Source: Cephalopachus bancanus
Taxonomy: Eukaryota; Chordata; Mammalia; Primates; Tarsiidae
Direction: 5' to 3'
NCBI GenBank assembly: GCA_027257055.1
Contig: JAPVLO010000059.1
Span: forward strand, 4,030,001 to 4,094,000
Length of the DNA: 64,000 nt
Shown here: positions 1-10,722 of the stretch, piece by piece
Numbering within the stretch: position 1 is the first letter of the stretch
Layout of the letters: every line of letters begins with the position of its first letter
Translations under genes and position numbers: made by a program
The notes under the pieces: generated by a model
Told to the model about the DNA's origin: nothing
The model's input: the letters and a program-made list of their open reading frames with translations, nothing else
Databases searched by the model: none

Positions 1-208
1 GGGCTCCGGCGATACTTCTACCTCAGCTTTCTAAGTAGCTGGAACTACCAGTGTGTGCTGCCATGCCCAGCTAATTTTTTGATTGATTGTAGAGATGAGG
101 TCTCGCCAAGTTGCCCAGGCTGTTCTTGAACCCCTAGGCTCAGGCAGTGCTCTCACCTCAGCCTCCCAAAATGCTGAGATTACAGGTTTGAGCCACTGTA
201 CCCAGCCA
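1..208 (-). repeat. Alu element, cut by the window edge
   Basis: Antisense Alu: gctaattttttgattgattgtagagatgagg, right-to-left structure, ending in ccactgtacccagcc. The poly-T end lies outside the window. Confidence 0.9.
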
Positions 209-234
209 ACAATAGCTATTTCTTATTGTACACT

Positions 235-313
235 CAGCATGCATTTGTGCATTTCATGCATATATCCTGTAGGTAAGTCAGCATGCATTTGTGCATTTCA
301 TGCATATATCCTG
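235..313. repeat. 44-bp tandem duplication
   Basis: A segment starting cagcatgcatttgtgcattt occurs at 235 and again at 279. The two copies are identical over about 35 bases (through atatatcctg-type text), so the period is 44 bp with a partial second copy. Confidence 0.9.
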
Positions 314-2727
314 GAAGCTTTTATTCAGGGTCACACAGCTGATTTGTCTGGAACCAAAGCAGCCTGACTCCAGAGTAAGTGAATGAATGAACATCTTGGA
401 TCTAGGTCTGTCAGTCAAGGGTAATGGTAGAGGCAGCAGCCTCACAGAATTACAGTGAAGATTTGATGACATAATTTGGGAAATGCACGAACTCAGCCTA
501 GAGCTGGGCTCATTAGATAGGACTCGTTACTATTGATACCCCAGCACAGAATGGCACAGAGTAAAGGCCCTGGGGTACAGACACCCCAGCACCAATGTGC
601 ATAATTCCAGCATCCACATGACAGCCTGAGGGAACTCAAGCTCAGTATGCATTTTTGATGGAGAAAGAATGATGATTGGGCTGTGTCTGGTTTTAGAAGC
701 ACTTGAAGTCACTGGGGGCTGCTCTGGAAATTGTCAAGAGACCCTGTACTCTCATTTGTCATTGAGAACAGAGAAGAGGGGAGTTGGGAGAAGGATGGGG
801 GATGAGGGAGTGGGAAGGAAGTTTTTTGCCTGCTGAGACGGCTTTTACCTTTTAGCACTGGGAGTAACCATCCTGACATCTTTATTACCATCTAGCAGAG
901 AGAAAAACAGATGTGGGAAGGTATGGGGCTAGAACACACAGGACTGACTGCTCCATCAAGTCCCTCACCCGCTCTGGATCTGAACAGGCAGTCCAGCTGG
1001 GTTCCAGCTCTGTGTCCTCCTCCCACTCTGTCTCGCTGGCCCTGCCCAGTGACTTGGTCTTTCATGGGGAGGATCCTTGCGCCCACCTCTTGGATTCAGT
1101 GACTGTGTGTGTGCATGATGCGAGACGAGTGTACAAGGCCTGGCCCAGGGCATGTGTGTGGCAGCTGGCGGCTCCCACTAAGCATCATTCAGATGTTGTA
1201 AACCCAAATCATGCTGGGACTGGGGTCCTGCTTTCATTCCACCGTTTCCGGTGCCTTCCTCGGTGTGGTGTGCCCTCCATAAGCTCTTGGGCTGGGATGG
1301 GGGAGGCTGCATCCAGGGCATATCAAGATTCCAGGTTTGAAGTTCACTCGGCTGGACTGTGAGGAATTCTGTGTTTACCTAGACCTCTTTGATATAGCTC
1401 TACAAAAAGAGAAATCCTTCCCTGAGGCCATTTCTTTGGGAGTTTTACTGAAAGGACTCCATATTCAAGGGTTCCCAAGCTGGGGGTAGGTGGAGAGTGA
1501 TAAAGAAATGACAGGCATTTAAGCAGTCTGAGACAAGGCTCTGTTCCACCTGACTGACTCCCTCTTGCTTTTAAGAGGACTTTCTCTCCCTGCCAGGGTC
1601 ATGCAGTCCCTCACTCCCTGGGGAGAAGCATCTCCCCCATAGGTACCCCTCCTAACACCACTCCCAGGGTCCCCCCCTCCCTCAGCCCCCCACCACCCAG
1701 GAGGCAGCAGATTCATTTCAGTTGACAAGCATTGTGAAATAGTGAATCTGCACCAAATTGCTTTGTTTGAGCAGTGCTGTCTCTTTGACTCCTGATCAAT
1801 ATTTGGCCGGTTGCCTCAGGTGTGAAACTCGGGGGGGGGGCGCAGATGTTGAGAGGAGGCCCCAGGGAGGAGCCTTAAACTTTAAATAGTTTAAATTACT
1901 TGGAAATTTCACTGACTTTCAGACAGAGTGTATCACATTAGTCCATCTGAAGCCCCAAATGAAGGGTGTGCAGTGGGGGAGGGGAGGCCTATATTTACTT
2001 GTGGAACCACTGAGAAAATATCCTTGACATTGATTTAGAATCAGAGGACCTTGGGTGCTCTGCTAGAAGCCTCTTCATTATTTAACGAAGCCTGGGATCA
2101 TAATTAAAGTGAAGGCAGAAATCCTCCGAGCTGGCACCGGGCGTCATCCTAGATGCCTGTGAAAAGCAATCAGACACCAGTGGGAACATAATCAGGCCCT
2201 GGAGAAGGGAAGGACTGATGTCAGGAGCACCTCACAGGGGATATTTGTTTAGAGATCCGGGTGTGGTGCCTCCCGCGTGGCTAAATGACTTCAATTTTGT
2301 GCAAAAGAACCTATCAAGGAGTCTGTTAGACACTCTGTGTAAGATGCAGTTTGTGATGGCCATTGTCAAGGGAAGGAAAAGTGTAAGTATTAGGCACCTG
2401 TGGTGTGCCTCCATGAGTGCCCCTGGTGCTCATTTTAGACCAGTGGAAAACTCACTTGGCCTTGGGGGCAAGGCAGCTGCAGGTGAGGTGGGCTGGGTAG
2501 AGGTGATGGGGAGTGAGTGGTGGGGACTGTGACAAAACAAAAAAACCGTGCTCACACATCCCCAGGCTAAAGGTGATGGCTGTTTTGCTGCTCTAGCTGA
2601 CCACTGCCACCTGTGGATGCAGGCCTCATTAAAAAACCCTTATTTATATGTAAAATACCCCAAATGTTTAAAGCACCGTGTGGGCCATATAGCTTGCCCC
2701 TGTATGTGCCATCAGACCTGAGGCTCA

Positions 2728-2835
2728 CAACTTTTGGTTTATCCACAGTAGTCCTTGTAATCCTCACCCAACCCTGTGAGGAAGTTAACTGCCAGACCCT
2801 AGTCACCCCTTTTACAGACAAGAGAACAAGGGTTT
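2728..2835 (-). repeat. MIR remnant
   Basis: Core words of an antisense MIR: ccttgtaatcctcacccaacc, gtgaggaagttaact, then ccttttacagacaagagaac. Confidence 0.6.
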
Positions 2836-3073
2836 GTGTGGGTCGGGCTCCAAAGACCACATTTACTTTATTATAATAGCTTACCCAAATTAATTTGTAA
2901 GAAAGAAGGGTTTCCATCACCTAAAAAGCGGCAGAACTTTGGAAGCACAGGGCACAGCAGTGTGCTGACTGCTCATTTGCACTGTGTCCTTTGGCATATG
3001 GGTGTGTGGCATCTCACCCTTCCCCCTAGCCACCAAGCATTCTGGGATTTTTGTTGACTTTGTAGACTGAATG

Positions 3074-3394
3074 CTTTTTTTTTTCCTTTTCCCTTCTCTT
3101 CCCTTCCTGTCCCATCCAGTCAGAGTCTCACTCTGTTGCCCAGGCTGGAGTGCAGTGGCACATTCAACGGCCACCATAGCCTAGACTTGCTGGGCTCAGG
3201 CAATCCTTCTGCCTCAACCTTCCAAGTAGCTGGAACTACAGGCACGCGGCACCACATCTAGCTGATTTTTTATTTATTGTAGAGACAACATCCCACCAAG
3301 TTGCCCAGGTTTGTCTCGAACCCCTGGGCTCAGGCAGTCCTCTCGCCTCTGCCTCCTAAAGTGGCGGGATTACAGGCGTGAGCTGCCAAGGCCC
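3074..3394 (-). repeat. Alu element (first of an adjacent pair)
   Basis: Antisense Alu starting with a T-rich tract at the target aatgctttttt and ending gtgagctgccaaggccc. The same target word follows it, shared with the next Alu. Confidence 0.9.
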
Positions 3395-3408
3395 TGGATG
3401 CTTTTTCT

Positions 3409-3704
3409 TTTCTTTTTCTTTTTTTTTGAGTTGGAATCTCACTGCGTCACCCAGACTGGAGTGCAGTGGCCGCTCCCGGCCACCGCAGCCTCGACCTGCT
3501 GGGCTCTGGCGATCCTTCCGCCTCAGCCTTCCAAGTAGCTGGAACTACAGGCACGCGCTACCACGCTTGGCTAATTTTTTGTTTATTGTGGAGATGAGGT
3601 CTCACCAAGTTGCCCAGGCAGGTCTCGAACCCGCAGGCTCAGGCAATCCACTCATCTCGGCCTCCCAAAGTGCTGGGATTACAGGCTGAGCCACTGAGCC
3701 CGGC
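3409..3704 (-). repeat. Alu element (second of an adjacent pair)
   Basis: Antisense full-length Alu. It is flanked by the 14-bp direct repeat tggatgctttttct at 3395-3408 and 3705-3718, a target-site duplication. Confidence 0.93.
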
Positions 3705-4214
3705 TGGATGCTTTTTCTAAGTAACAGACACCCCCTTACAGAAGGGGTGAGTTAAAGAATGGAGACAAGATCCTCGTACAAATTTGAGGCTCCTAAAGGT
3801 ATCCCCAGGAAAGAGTTGTGTGGCCCTGTTTTTCGTTGATGGAAAGCTGATCGGTGATCCTGACTAAAGGGTAAAATACTTTCCCTTTTTCTATCAATGA
3901 AATGGGGGCTCCTGCCAAGAGTACCAGTGATACGGAGCTTGGTCCCTGTCCTGGAGGTGCTTACTGCTCAAGTCAGAGGGACAGGGAGGTGCGCTGACGG
4001 TGAGGACACAGTGTGAGGGTGCTATGGAGGGAGGTGGAGAGGGTGTGGGAGGACACGGGCAGCCCATCTGTCTCAGAGGGAGGCTGGGGTGGGGGTTGGC
4101 CAGAGACGAGTGGGTGAGGAGGAAAATGGAGAGCCGTGATGTTGGACACATGGAAAGGGGCCACGTCACAAAGGACCTGTGGGCCAGGGCAAAGCTAAGG
4201 ATTTTATTCCAGGT

Positions 4215-4440
4215 ACAACCAACTTCCCGTTCATTCAGCAAATACATATTGTGAGCCCACTGCTTGCCAGCCACTGTCTTAGACCCAAGGGTAATGTATC
4301 AAACAAGACAGAAAAGGTGCCAGACTCACAGAGCTTCTGTCTAGGGGTGGACGTCGATTATCATGGATACTTTGAAGTTAATAATACAGTTCCACGTTGT
4401 AGTGAGTGCTAGGAAGAATCTGAGCTCCGTGAAGGAGCCG
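4215..4440 (+). repeat. Old interspersed repeat, family not assigned
   Basis: Text of the type attcagcaaatacatattgtg ... cagagcttctgtctagg resembles an ancient LINE-like repeat that recurs in this window at 38.95 kb (tctaggcactgg ... ggagcttacattttagt). Confidence 0.45.
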
Positions 4441-4538
4441 GCCTGTCAGGCTGTGCTGAATTCGGTGCCAAGAGTACCAATGTGGCTGATAATCATGTTT
4501 CAAATAAAGCTTTGGCCTCCCTTTATCTTCCACGTCCA

Positions 4539-4865
4539 GGATCAGCCAACCACTGATCCACAGGCCGAAACGCACCCTCCACAACCTTTCGTAGCCGTGA
4601 GCTAAGAATGGCTTTTATATTTTTAAACAGTTGAAAAAGATGAAAAGAGTATTTTGTGACATATGAGCATCACATGAAAATGAAATTGTGTCCATAAAGA
4701 AGATTTTGCTGGAGCACAGCCACGCTCACTCTTTTTTACGTGTTCTCTGGTGCTGCATTGTGCTTCAAAGGCAGAGGCAGTCGTGGCTGCAGAGACCATG
4801 TGGCCCGCGAAGCCAGAAATATTTACTATCCAGCCCTTTATAGACAAGAGTTTGCCCACCTCTCT
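4539..4865 (-). mobile_element. hAT-type non-autonomous DNA transposon fossil
   Basis: Antisense copy of the family whose sense strand starts like 'ggtcggcaaactttttctgtaaa'-type text. Here: ttttgctggagcacagccac, then atgtggcccgcgaagcc, atatttactatccagccc and gtttgcccacctc. Subfamily not assigned. Confidence 0.7.
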
Positions 4866-5164
4866 TCTAGGTCCTCTTTGTACTCTGCATATGTCTCCTC
4901 CAAGTCTGGCCCACTATGCCCAGAACAACTCTCACTCCCCAGGCTTGGAGAGCAGAAGGGAAGCGTCTAGTCAGACTGTTCTTCCTGCAGGCCTGATGCT
5001 CTGCCTCTGAGGCATGCCAGGAGGCCCCTCCATTCCAGAACTCCCTTCCTGGAGGGTGATCTGTGAGCGTCAGGCCAGATATACCTCCTCTGAGGGCTTG
5101 ACTCAGTACTTTTAATAACCCTGAGACAGCGGAACTCTGAACCTTCATTTGCGATGGTGATACC

Positions 5165-5382
5165 AAGCTGTTTGCTTGTTTGTTTGTTTGTTTGTTTGTT
5201 TATTTATGAGTTGGAGTCTCATTCTTGTCACCCAGACTGGAGTACAGTGGCCGCTCCCGGCCACCGCAGCCTCGACCTGCTGGGCTCTGGTGATCCCCCC
5301 GCCTCAGCCTTCCGAGTAGCTGGAACTTATAGGCGCCGCTACCACGACCGGCTAATTTTGATTTATTGTAGAGATGAGTTGC
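5165..5382 (-). repeat. Alu element, truncated
   Basis: Antisense Alu preceded by a (TTTG)n tail (5168-5200). It has the left portion gagttggagtctcattctt and stops in the linker tttattgtagagatgag, so only one arm is present. Confidence 0.85.
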
Positions 5383-6072
5383 TGTATATTTATTGACGTG
5401 GAAATAACATCCATGACTTGTTGAGTAAAAACACGACCACCCAAAAATTCATCTGCAGTGCCATCCATGTCCCATGCCACTGACATCAAATTGTGTGTAT
5501 GTTCTTTCACATGTGTATAAAGAGATGGATCACGGTGTGTTGGAGACCCAGAGTGTTCACAGCGGTTATCTCTTTGATTCGGGGTGATTTTTTTTTCTTT
5601 TAACTTTCCTCTTACTTTTTTGTACTGCTTGGGTTTCTTTTTTAAACACATTAACATGAATCATCTTAATCCACACAGAAAAACCCAGCTATTTTAATTT
5701 CAAAAAAAAAAATAAGAATGGCTGCATCCCTATGTGGGTGATGGAATTATTTATGTGGGGATGATGTAACTGCTAGAGAGAGATGCAGCCCCGTGCGGCT
5801 TACCGCTAATTGGCGCAGGGGAGTGAATGGCTTCAGAAATAAGGGAGATAAATAAGAACATGGTAGGAGGTGAGAAGCGATGACAGAAGTTAGGAAATCT
5901 GACACGGTCATCATTATAGAAGCTTCCCAATATACATATCTCCTTGGTTCATGATTAGTATTTGGAAAGATGGGGGTGTAAGCTGTTTCCACATCCTTCC
6001 CCTCCCTCTGTGTTCTCTCTTGAGAAACTGCAAAGCCAGTTATAAGTTGGGGTATTTAAATATAGTAGGTTG

Positions 6073-6086
6073 GTGCCACCTAGTGT
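6073..6086 (-). promoter_or_regulatory. CTCF-like motif
   Basis: On the minus strand the site reads acactaggtggcac, matching 13 of 14 positions of the CTCF core CCASYAGRKGGCAS. Occupancy is unknown. Confidence 0.4.
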
Positions 6087-6739
6087 CCGTGCTCTGTCAC
6101 TTCGCCCACGGCATCTCCATGGAAGCCTCCCTTCAGATTCTTTGTTTGAAGTCCCCGCTCTGGCCGCATTTGGGCCGCCAGCAGCACGATGCCCCCCGGG
6201 GCTCTGCGGGGCAGTGGGAATGCCTCACTAATTGATCCCTTCCTTCCTGTCTCAGTCGTACTGAGTGAGCCTCTCTGACTGAACTGGGGTTTGGCAGTTG
6301 AAGAGCAAAAGGTCGCCTCCCTGTCAGAACCCATCTGTGCCTTTTTCCAGCAGTCAGGTCCTTAAAGCAGACCCCCCTTCTCTGGCAGGAAAGCCACCCT
6401 GCCCCCTCAGGGCTGCCTTGGGTTTGGGGCTCTTGGGTAGGAAACGGGGGAGTCATGGTGGGCTTTGGGAGACACCAGGTGGTCAGAACCAAGTCGCAGT
6501 CCCTTGGCCTGTCCCTTCCAGCATACGCGCCCCCTTCTCACCCAACTCCTGTACCCAAACAGGCAGCTCCTCCTTGCTGCCTCCCCCGCCACACCCCTCC
6601 TTAGCCAGCACATCACCAGACCTCTCTGCTTTACCTCCTAACCATGAGCTCTAGAACCTGCTGTTCCTCCCTGGCCTACCAGCAGCTGGCCACCTGCAGC
6701 TCCTCCTAACAGGACCCCTCCTCCACGCTCGGCTTCTCT

Positions 6740-6985
6740 GGGCCTTCTACATGTAATCAAAGCTCAGAGGATCTTTGTAAAGTGCCAACCTGATTGTGTC
6801 ATGCCTGGGCTCAGATCTTTCCGGGGCCTTCCAAGGGCTGGTGGGAGAAAGGCCAGAATCTGAATCTGGCCCACAAGGCCTCTCGCTACAGCTGCACCTG
6901 GCACGGGCGCCTCCAGCCCCTCAGGCCTTCTTCCTGCAGTCTCTGAGCCTGCCCTGCACTGAGTTGTCATTACACAAACCTGCCT
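6740..6985 (+). repeat. L2 LINE remnant (probable)
   Basis: Words such as cccacaaggcctc, gcctgccctgcactgag and cattacacaaacctgcctgag resemble the 3' part of L2 elements. Old and diverged. Confidence 0.5.
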
Positions 6986-7080
6986 GAGTCAAATCCTCCT
7001 CACCTCCTTCTCCCTTATCCTGTCCGGTGTCCACTGTTGGCTGATATGCGATTCTTTGGCGAGACCCCATCACCCCTTCT

Positions 7081-7297
7081 CAGAGGTTCTCACCTGACGG
7101 CGATTGGCCCCTCCTCCCAGGGACATATCTGAAGACATTTCTGGTTGTCACAACGAATGGGCCGGGGTGGGGAGTGGTGCCACTGGCATCTAGGGGGCAG
7201 AGCCAGGGATAATGCTATCCAGGACACAGGAAAGCCTCCAAGAGCAAGGAATTGTCTGACTTAAGAGGTCAAGGTTGCTGAGGTTGAGAAGCCCTAC
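7081..7297 (+). mobile_element. MER5A hAT-Charlie element
   Basis: Starts cagaggttctcacc, contains gacatttctggttgtcacaa and ccactggcatctaggggg, and ends ggttgagaagccct. These are the MER5A landmarks, including the near-palindromic ends. Confidence 0.85.
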
Positions 7298-7878
7298 TCC
7301 AGACCACAGGCCCCATGAAGGGGGCACCGCAGGCCTGGGGGCATGGGCACCCTTGAGGAGGAACACACTTAAAGGCTGACTTGATACGCCCCACACTTCT
7401 GTAGGTTTGTCCATAGATAGATGGAGATCTGCCATGTCCCTTAAAGCCTCTCAGCCTCAAGGAATAAGATAAATCATCCTGACCTTTCCTCATAGCCCAC
7501 ATCAGTGTGATTACCCAGGGTTCTCCTGGGCCAGAGAAAGTCTTTCTTTTGTTGAGTGCCTTTGCTGTAAAATTACTTAAAGTCCCGTTTTAAGTTGTAT
7601 TTATTTATACTCTGATCTGTTTACAGTAAAATTTCATCTACGATTGGAGTTAGCTGGGACATTGCACAAGTCGAATGGCCTGGCTTCTTCAATAAGCCTA
7701 ACATGAACTAAAGGCCAACAGTCATGCCAGATTAAAGGAGCTTAAAGGGGGGGTGGTATCAGGGGAAGAGTGATGAGGGATCTTTGGGAGACAGCTGGAG
7801 AAATCTGATGTTGGACTGTGGGTGAGAAAAGATGGCTGAATTCATGTTTCATTTCTTAGTTATGAAAATGGCATGATT

Positions 7879-8017
7879 GGGCTGGGTGTGGTGGCTCATG
7901 CCTGTAATCCCAGCACTTTGGGAGGTTGAGGTGGGAGCATTGCTTGAGGCCAGGAGTTTGAGACCAGCCAGGGCAACATAGTGAGACTCTGTCTGAAAAA
8001 AAGGAAAGAAAAAAAAC
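7879..8017 (+). repeat. Alu left-arm monomer
   Basis: Sense monomer gggctgggtgtggtggctca to gagactctgtctgaaaaaaag with an A-rich tail; no right arm, and a full Alu follows at once. Confidence 0.85.
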
Positions 8018-8023
8018 CTTTGT

Positions 8024-8318
8024 GGGCCGGGCACAGTGGTACATGCCTGTAATCCCAGCACTTTGGGAGGCAAAGGTCTGAGTATTGCCTGAGCCCAGGG
8101 ATTCAAGACCAGCCTGAGCAACATGGTGAGACCTTGTCTCTACAATAAATTAGAAAATTAGTTGGATGTGGTGGCGCGTGCCTGTAGTCTCAGCTACTTG
8201 GAAGGCTAAGGAGGAAGGATTGCCTGTGCCCAGCAGATCGAGGCTATGGTGACCGTGAGCATGCCACTGCACTCCAGCCTGGGTGACAGAGTGAGACTCC
8301 GACTTGGAAAAAAAAAGA
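8024..8318 (+). repeat. Alu element, full length
   Basis: Sense dimeric Alu: gggccgggcacagtggtaca start, linker tctctacaataaattaga, end gagactccgacttgg plus A-tail. The linker type is the one common in this window. Confidence 0.93.
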
Positions 8319-8410
8319 AAATGGTATTATCGGTATACAGGAGAATGTCCTGATTCTTGGGACATGCAGGCCCAAGTATTTAGAGAGGAAGTATCAGAAT
8401 GTCTGCAACT

Positions 8411-8455
<45 letters not shown>

Positions 8456-8486
8456 TGTGTATGTGTGTGCGTGCGTGCGTGTGTGT
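8411..8486 (+). repeat. (TG)n microsatellite
   Basis: About 22 uninterrupted TG units followed by tgg, atgtg and gcgtgcgtgcgtgtgtgt variants. It ends 175 bp before the first FN3 exon in the transcribed orientation, so the pre-mRNA carries UG repeats. Confidence 0.97.
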
Positions 8487-8661
8487 AAATAGAAGGCGGG
8501 AAAACAGATGTGGCAAAGTGTTAACAGGAGGACCCAGGTGAAGGGGGCAGAGGTGTTTGCTGTTTTCCTCTTTCGCCCTTGTGGGTCGCAGTCCTTAGGG
8601 CTGCAGGCTGGACAGCGTGCTGTCCTGGAAGCTCCCTGAGTGCGGCTGTGTGTGTCTTTAG

Positions 8662-8846
8662 TCTGCAGCTCTCCACCCATCCACATGAAGGTGCAGCCTC
8701 TCAACCAGACAGCGCTGCAGGTGTCCTGGAGCCAGCCGGAGGCCATCTACCACCCGCCCATCATGAACTACATGATCTCCTACAGCTGGACCAAGAATGA
8801 GGACGAGAAGGAGAAGACGTTTACTAAGGACAGCGACAAAGACTTA
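8662..8846 (+). CDS. PTPRG: PTPRG exon: first half of fibronectin type III domain
   Basis: This 185-bp exon encodes the N-terminal half of the single extracellular FN3 domain. It opens with two bases completing a split Val codon, followed by [13 protein letters not shown], and contains the hallmark FN3 tryptophan in LQVSWSQPE and a YMISYSW strand. LNQTAL holds an N-glycosylation sequon (NQT). The last codons are DKDL, then the donor gtaagg at 8847. The start was set at 8662 because the AG at 8660-8661 gives the split Val that I recall in the human protein; the next AG (8667-8668) would shorten the exon by 7 bases and break the frame. The acceptor is weak: the bases before it are UG-rich (ctgtgtgtgtctttag), not a clean pyrimidine tract. 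The donor abuts a GC-rich tandem repeat. Start phase 1, end phase 0, so skipping shifts the frame. Confidence 0.95.
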
Positions 8847-8851
8847 GTAAG

Positions 8852-9075
8852 GCCCCCTGTTCGAGTTGGGGTGCGTGCCCTCCTTGTAGTTTTGAGGAGC
8901 TCCCCGCCCGAGTCGGGGTACATGCCCTCCTCGCAGTTGAGTGGCCCCCTGTCCTGCCAGAATCTGGGTGTGTGCCCTCCATGTAGTTACAGGGGCTCCT
9001 GTCTGAGTCGGCTGTATGCAGTCACGAGGGGCCCCCTTCCAAGTCGGGGTACGCGCCCGCCTTGCAGTCATGAGC
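8852..9075 (+). repeat. Degenerate GC-rich minisatellite (about five units)
   Basis: Repeating motif of roughly 35-52 bp with the pattern ccccctgtcngagtcggggt, gcgtgccctccttgtagtt, tgagg. Units start near 8852, 8901, 8944, 8995 and 9029. The array begins five bases after the donor of the first FN3 exon. Confidence 0.85.
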
Positions 9076-9799
9076 ACCCCCCCCGTGCCTCTCTGCCAGG
9101 CACTGCTCAGCACACCGCTCTGCATCATCCCATCCTCACGCGGCCTGGTGAGCGTGGGCGCTGCCGCGACTGGGGATAGGGTCGTCCCGGGCTCCTGCCT
9201 GGCCTTACACTTACCAGCTACGCAACCAGGAAAGCCAGTTAATTTCTTTGTATTGAGTCCTTCGAAACAGGGCTTTTTCTTTTCATTATTAACAAACAGA
9301 ACGCCTCCACGAGTCCCTTTTCATCCGATAGGGTTATTGTAAATATTAAGGGAATTATGCAACTGCTCAACAGGTCCTGCACAGTGTGAGCACTATGTGA
9401 ATATTAACCATTACGATGACAATGATTCCTCCTGCTCTTTCACCTCCTTCCCCTCCACTGCAGCTGCTGCTAATGTCACCACCGCCACCAGCTGTCTGCA
9501 GTCCCCACCACCTCCTTTTGTCACATTTGTTCTGCCTTACACATTCCCAATACCTGCTGGACCCCCTGGCTGTGCCATTCTTTATCTCTGTTCTCAGACC
9601 TCAGATAGGATACTCTCTGACTTCACTTTCAGCCACATGCCCGATCATGCCCGATTCAGCTTCTCCTCCAGAAATTTACATAAATGTTTAGTGTCCAACA
9701 CCCAACAGGGCCCTTCAGAACAGATGTTTGTAGACGCCATCTCCTTGTGCACAAAAGCAAACCCTCCAACAAGCACGAGTCTTGAAGTCTTTGCCTAGA

Positions 9800-10340
9800 A
9801 ACTCAAAGTGACACATTTGGGTTTGAAAGCCTTGCGTTTATTGTTAATCAAAGGAAGGCTCTGGAATAATGAAACCCGTAATTGTATATGCACATGAAAA
9901 ATGCAGTAGCACCAAGTGGGATTCTTAATGACTGTTATCACTTTTTTTTCTCCCAATACAGAGTCCTCGGGGCCCATTCAATCAGTTATAGAATAATACT
10001 TTTCGTATTTCTTTAGATGAAGATTCTTTTACTTCATTTCCATTTATTTTTCAATTTCCCCACTAGACATTGTTATCTGGGTCACATTAGGGAATGATGA
10101 GCTTCATGAAATCAGAGAGGAATCTATTGAAAGGCACCCAAGGTTATGATGTATTTTAACCTTTCTCTTGTCACAACTGGAAGTCCGTGAGGGATTTTTC
10201 TCTTTCTGAAGTAGAGATGGCTTGCATTAATCAGCAGAAACCATCTAGGCGCTTACGCAGTTTCTTGTTCTAAGTGGAAAATAATTAAACATGCAAAGAT
10301 GAATAGATGCCGGCTTGGAGTGAATTCTAATAAATCCCTG
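9800..10340. promoter_or_regulatory. Candidate conserved non-coding element
   Basis: Non-repetitive, AT-rich stretch with many homeodomain-like ATTA/TAAT words (gttaatcaaagg, cgtaattgtatatgcac, gcattaatcagc, gaaaataattaaacatgcaaa). No reading frame is kept. Conservation is inferred from texture only. Confidence 0.35.
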
Positions 10341-10599
10341 CCTAGATGGAGTGACGATTTTGCTCTGAACAGAAGATGGGGTCAGGGGTTTAGAGAATGA
10401 GGCATAAATTAGTTTCAGAGAAAGAGAGAGATGTAGAGAAAAAGATGCTTTGACAGCAAGTTCTTTAAGAATTTCTAGGAGTGGTTATTTTCTTTTGGGA
10501 CACACAAAATTAATTTTCCTAATTCCTCAACAAGTCAAGAGTGCTGACTTCATGGCAACAAAGCTATTCTCTAACTCATGGTTATTGTGGCCCAGAAAC

Positions 10600-10722
10600 C
10601 TAAAAGTAATACATCACATTCGGGCAGCATTTTCTAGTGGGCATCCTTCCTCCACATCCTCACCACAGACCTGTGGGGCAGGTGTTACTGCCCACCTTTT
10701 TCAAAAAAGATAAATGAGGCTT
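10600..10722 (-). repeat. MIR remnant
   Basis: catcctcaccacagacctg, ggtgttactgcccacc and gataaatgaggcttagcg match an antisense MIR core. Confidence 0.65.

Larger units (their letters stand above)
1..8661 (+). other. PTPRG: Intron upstream of the first FN3 exon (3' part)
   Basis: No coding exon was recognised. Contents: Alus, a 44-bp tandem duplication, one hAT fossil, MER5A, L2 and MIR remnants, a (TG)n tract and a CTCF-like motif. In 320-1800, 5390-6060, 6100-6730 and 7300-7870 I see only unassigned single-copy-looking DNA; open frames there show no protein family. The 1860-2200 stretch looks like conserved non-coding DNA. Confidence 0.85.

Noticed and set aside
913..1362. 149-residue + strand open frame
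   Set aside because: No domain, overlaps other frames of similar length, and lies in intron sequence.
2218..2532. 104-residue + strand open frame as an extra PTPRG exon
   Set aside because: The peptide does not resemble the carbonic-anhydrase-domain exons and there are no suitable flanking splice sites in phase.
8411..8486. CRISPR-like regular repeat
   Set aside because: Simple dinucleotide microsatellite in a mammalian intron; no spacers.
8640..9179. 179-residue frame that extends past the first FN3 exon
   Set aside because: Only the exon part is protein-like; the rest translates the intronic minisatellite after a clear gtaagg donor.
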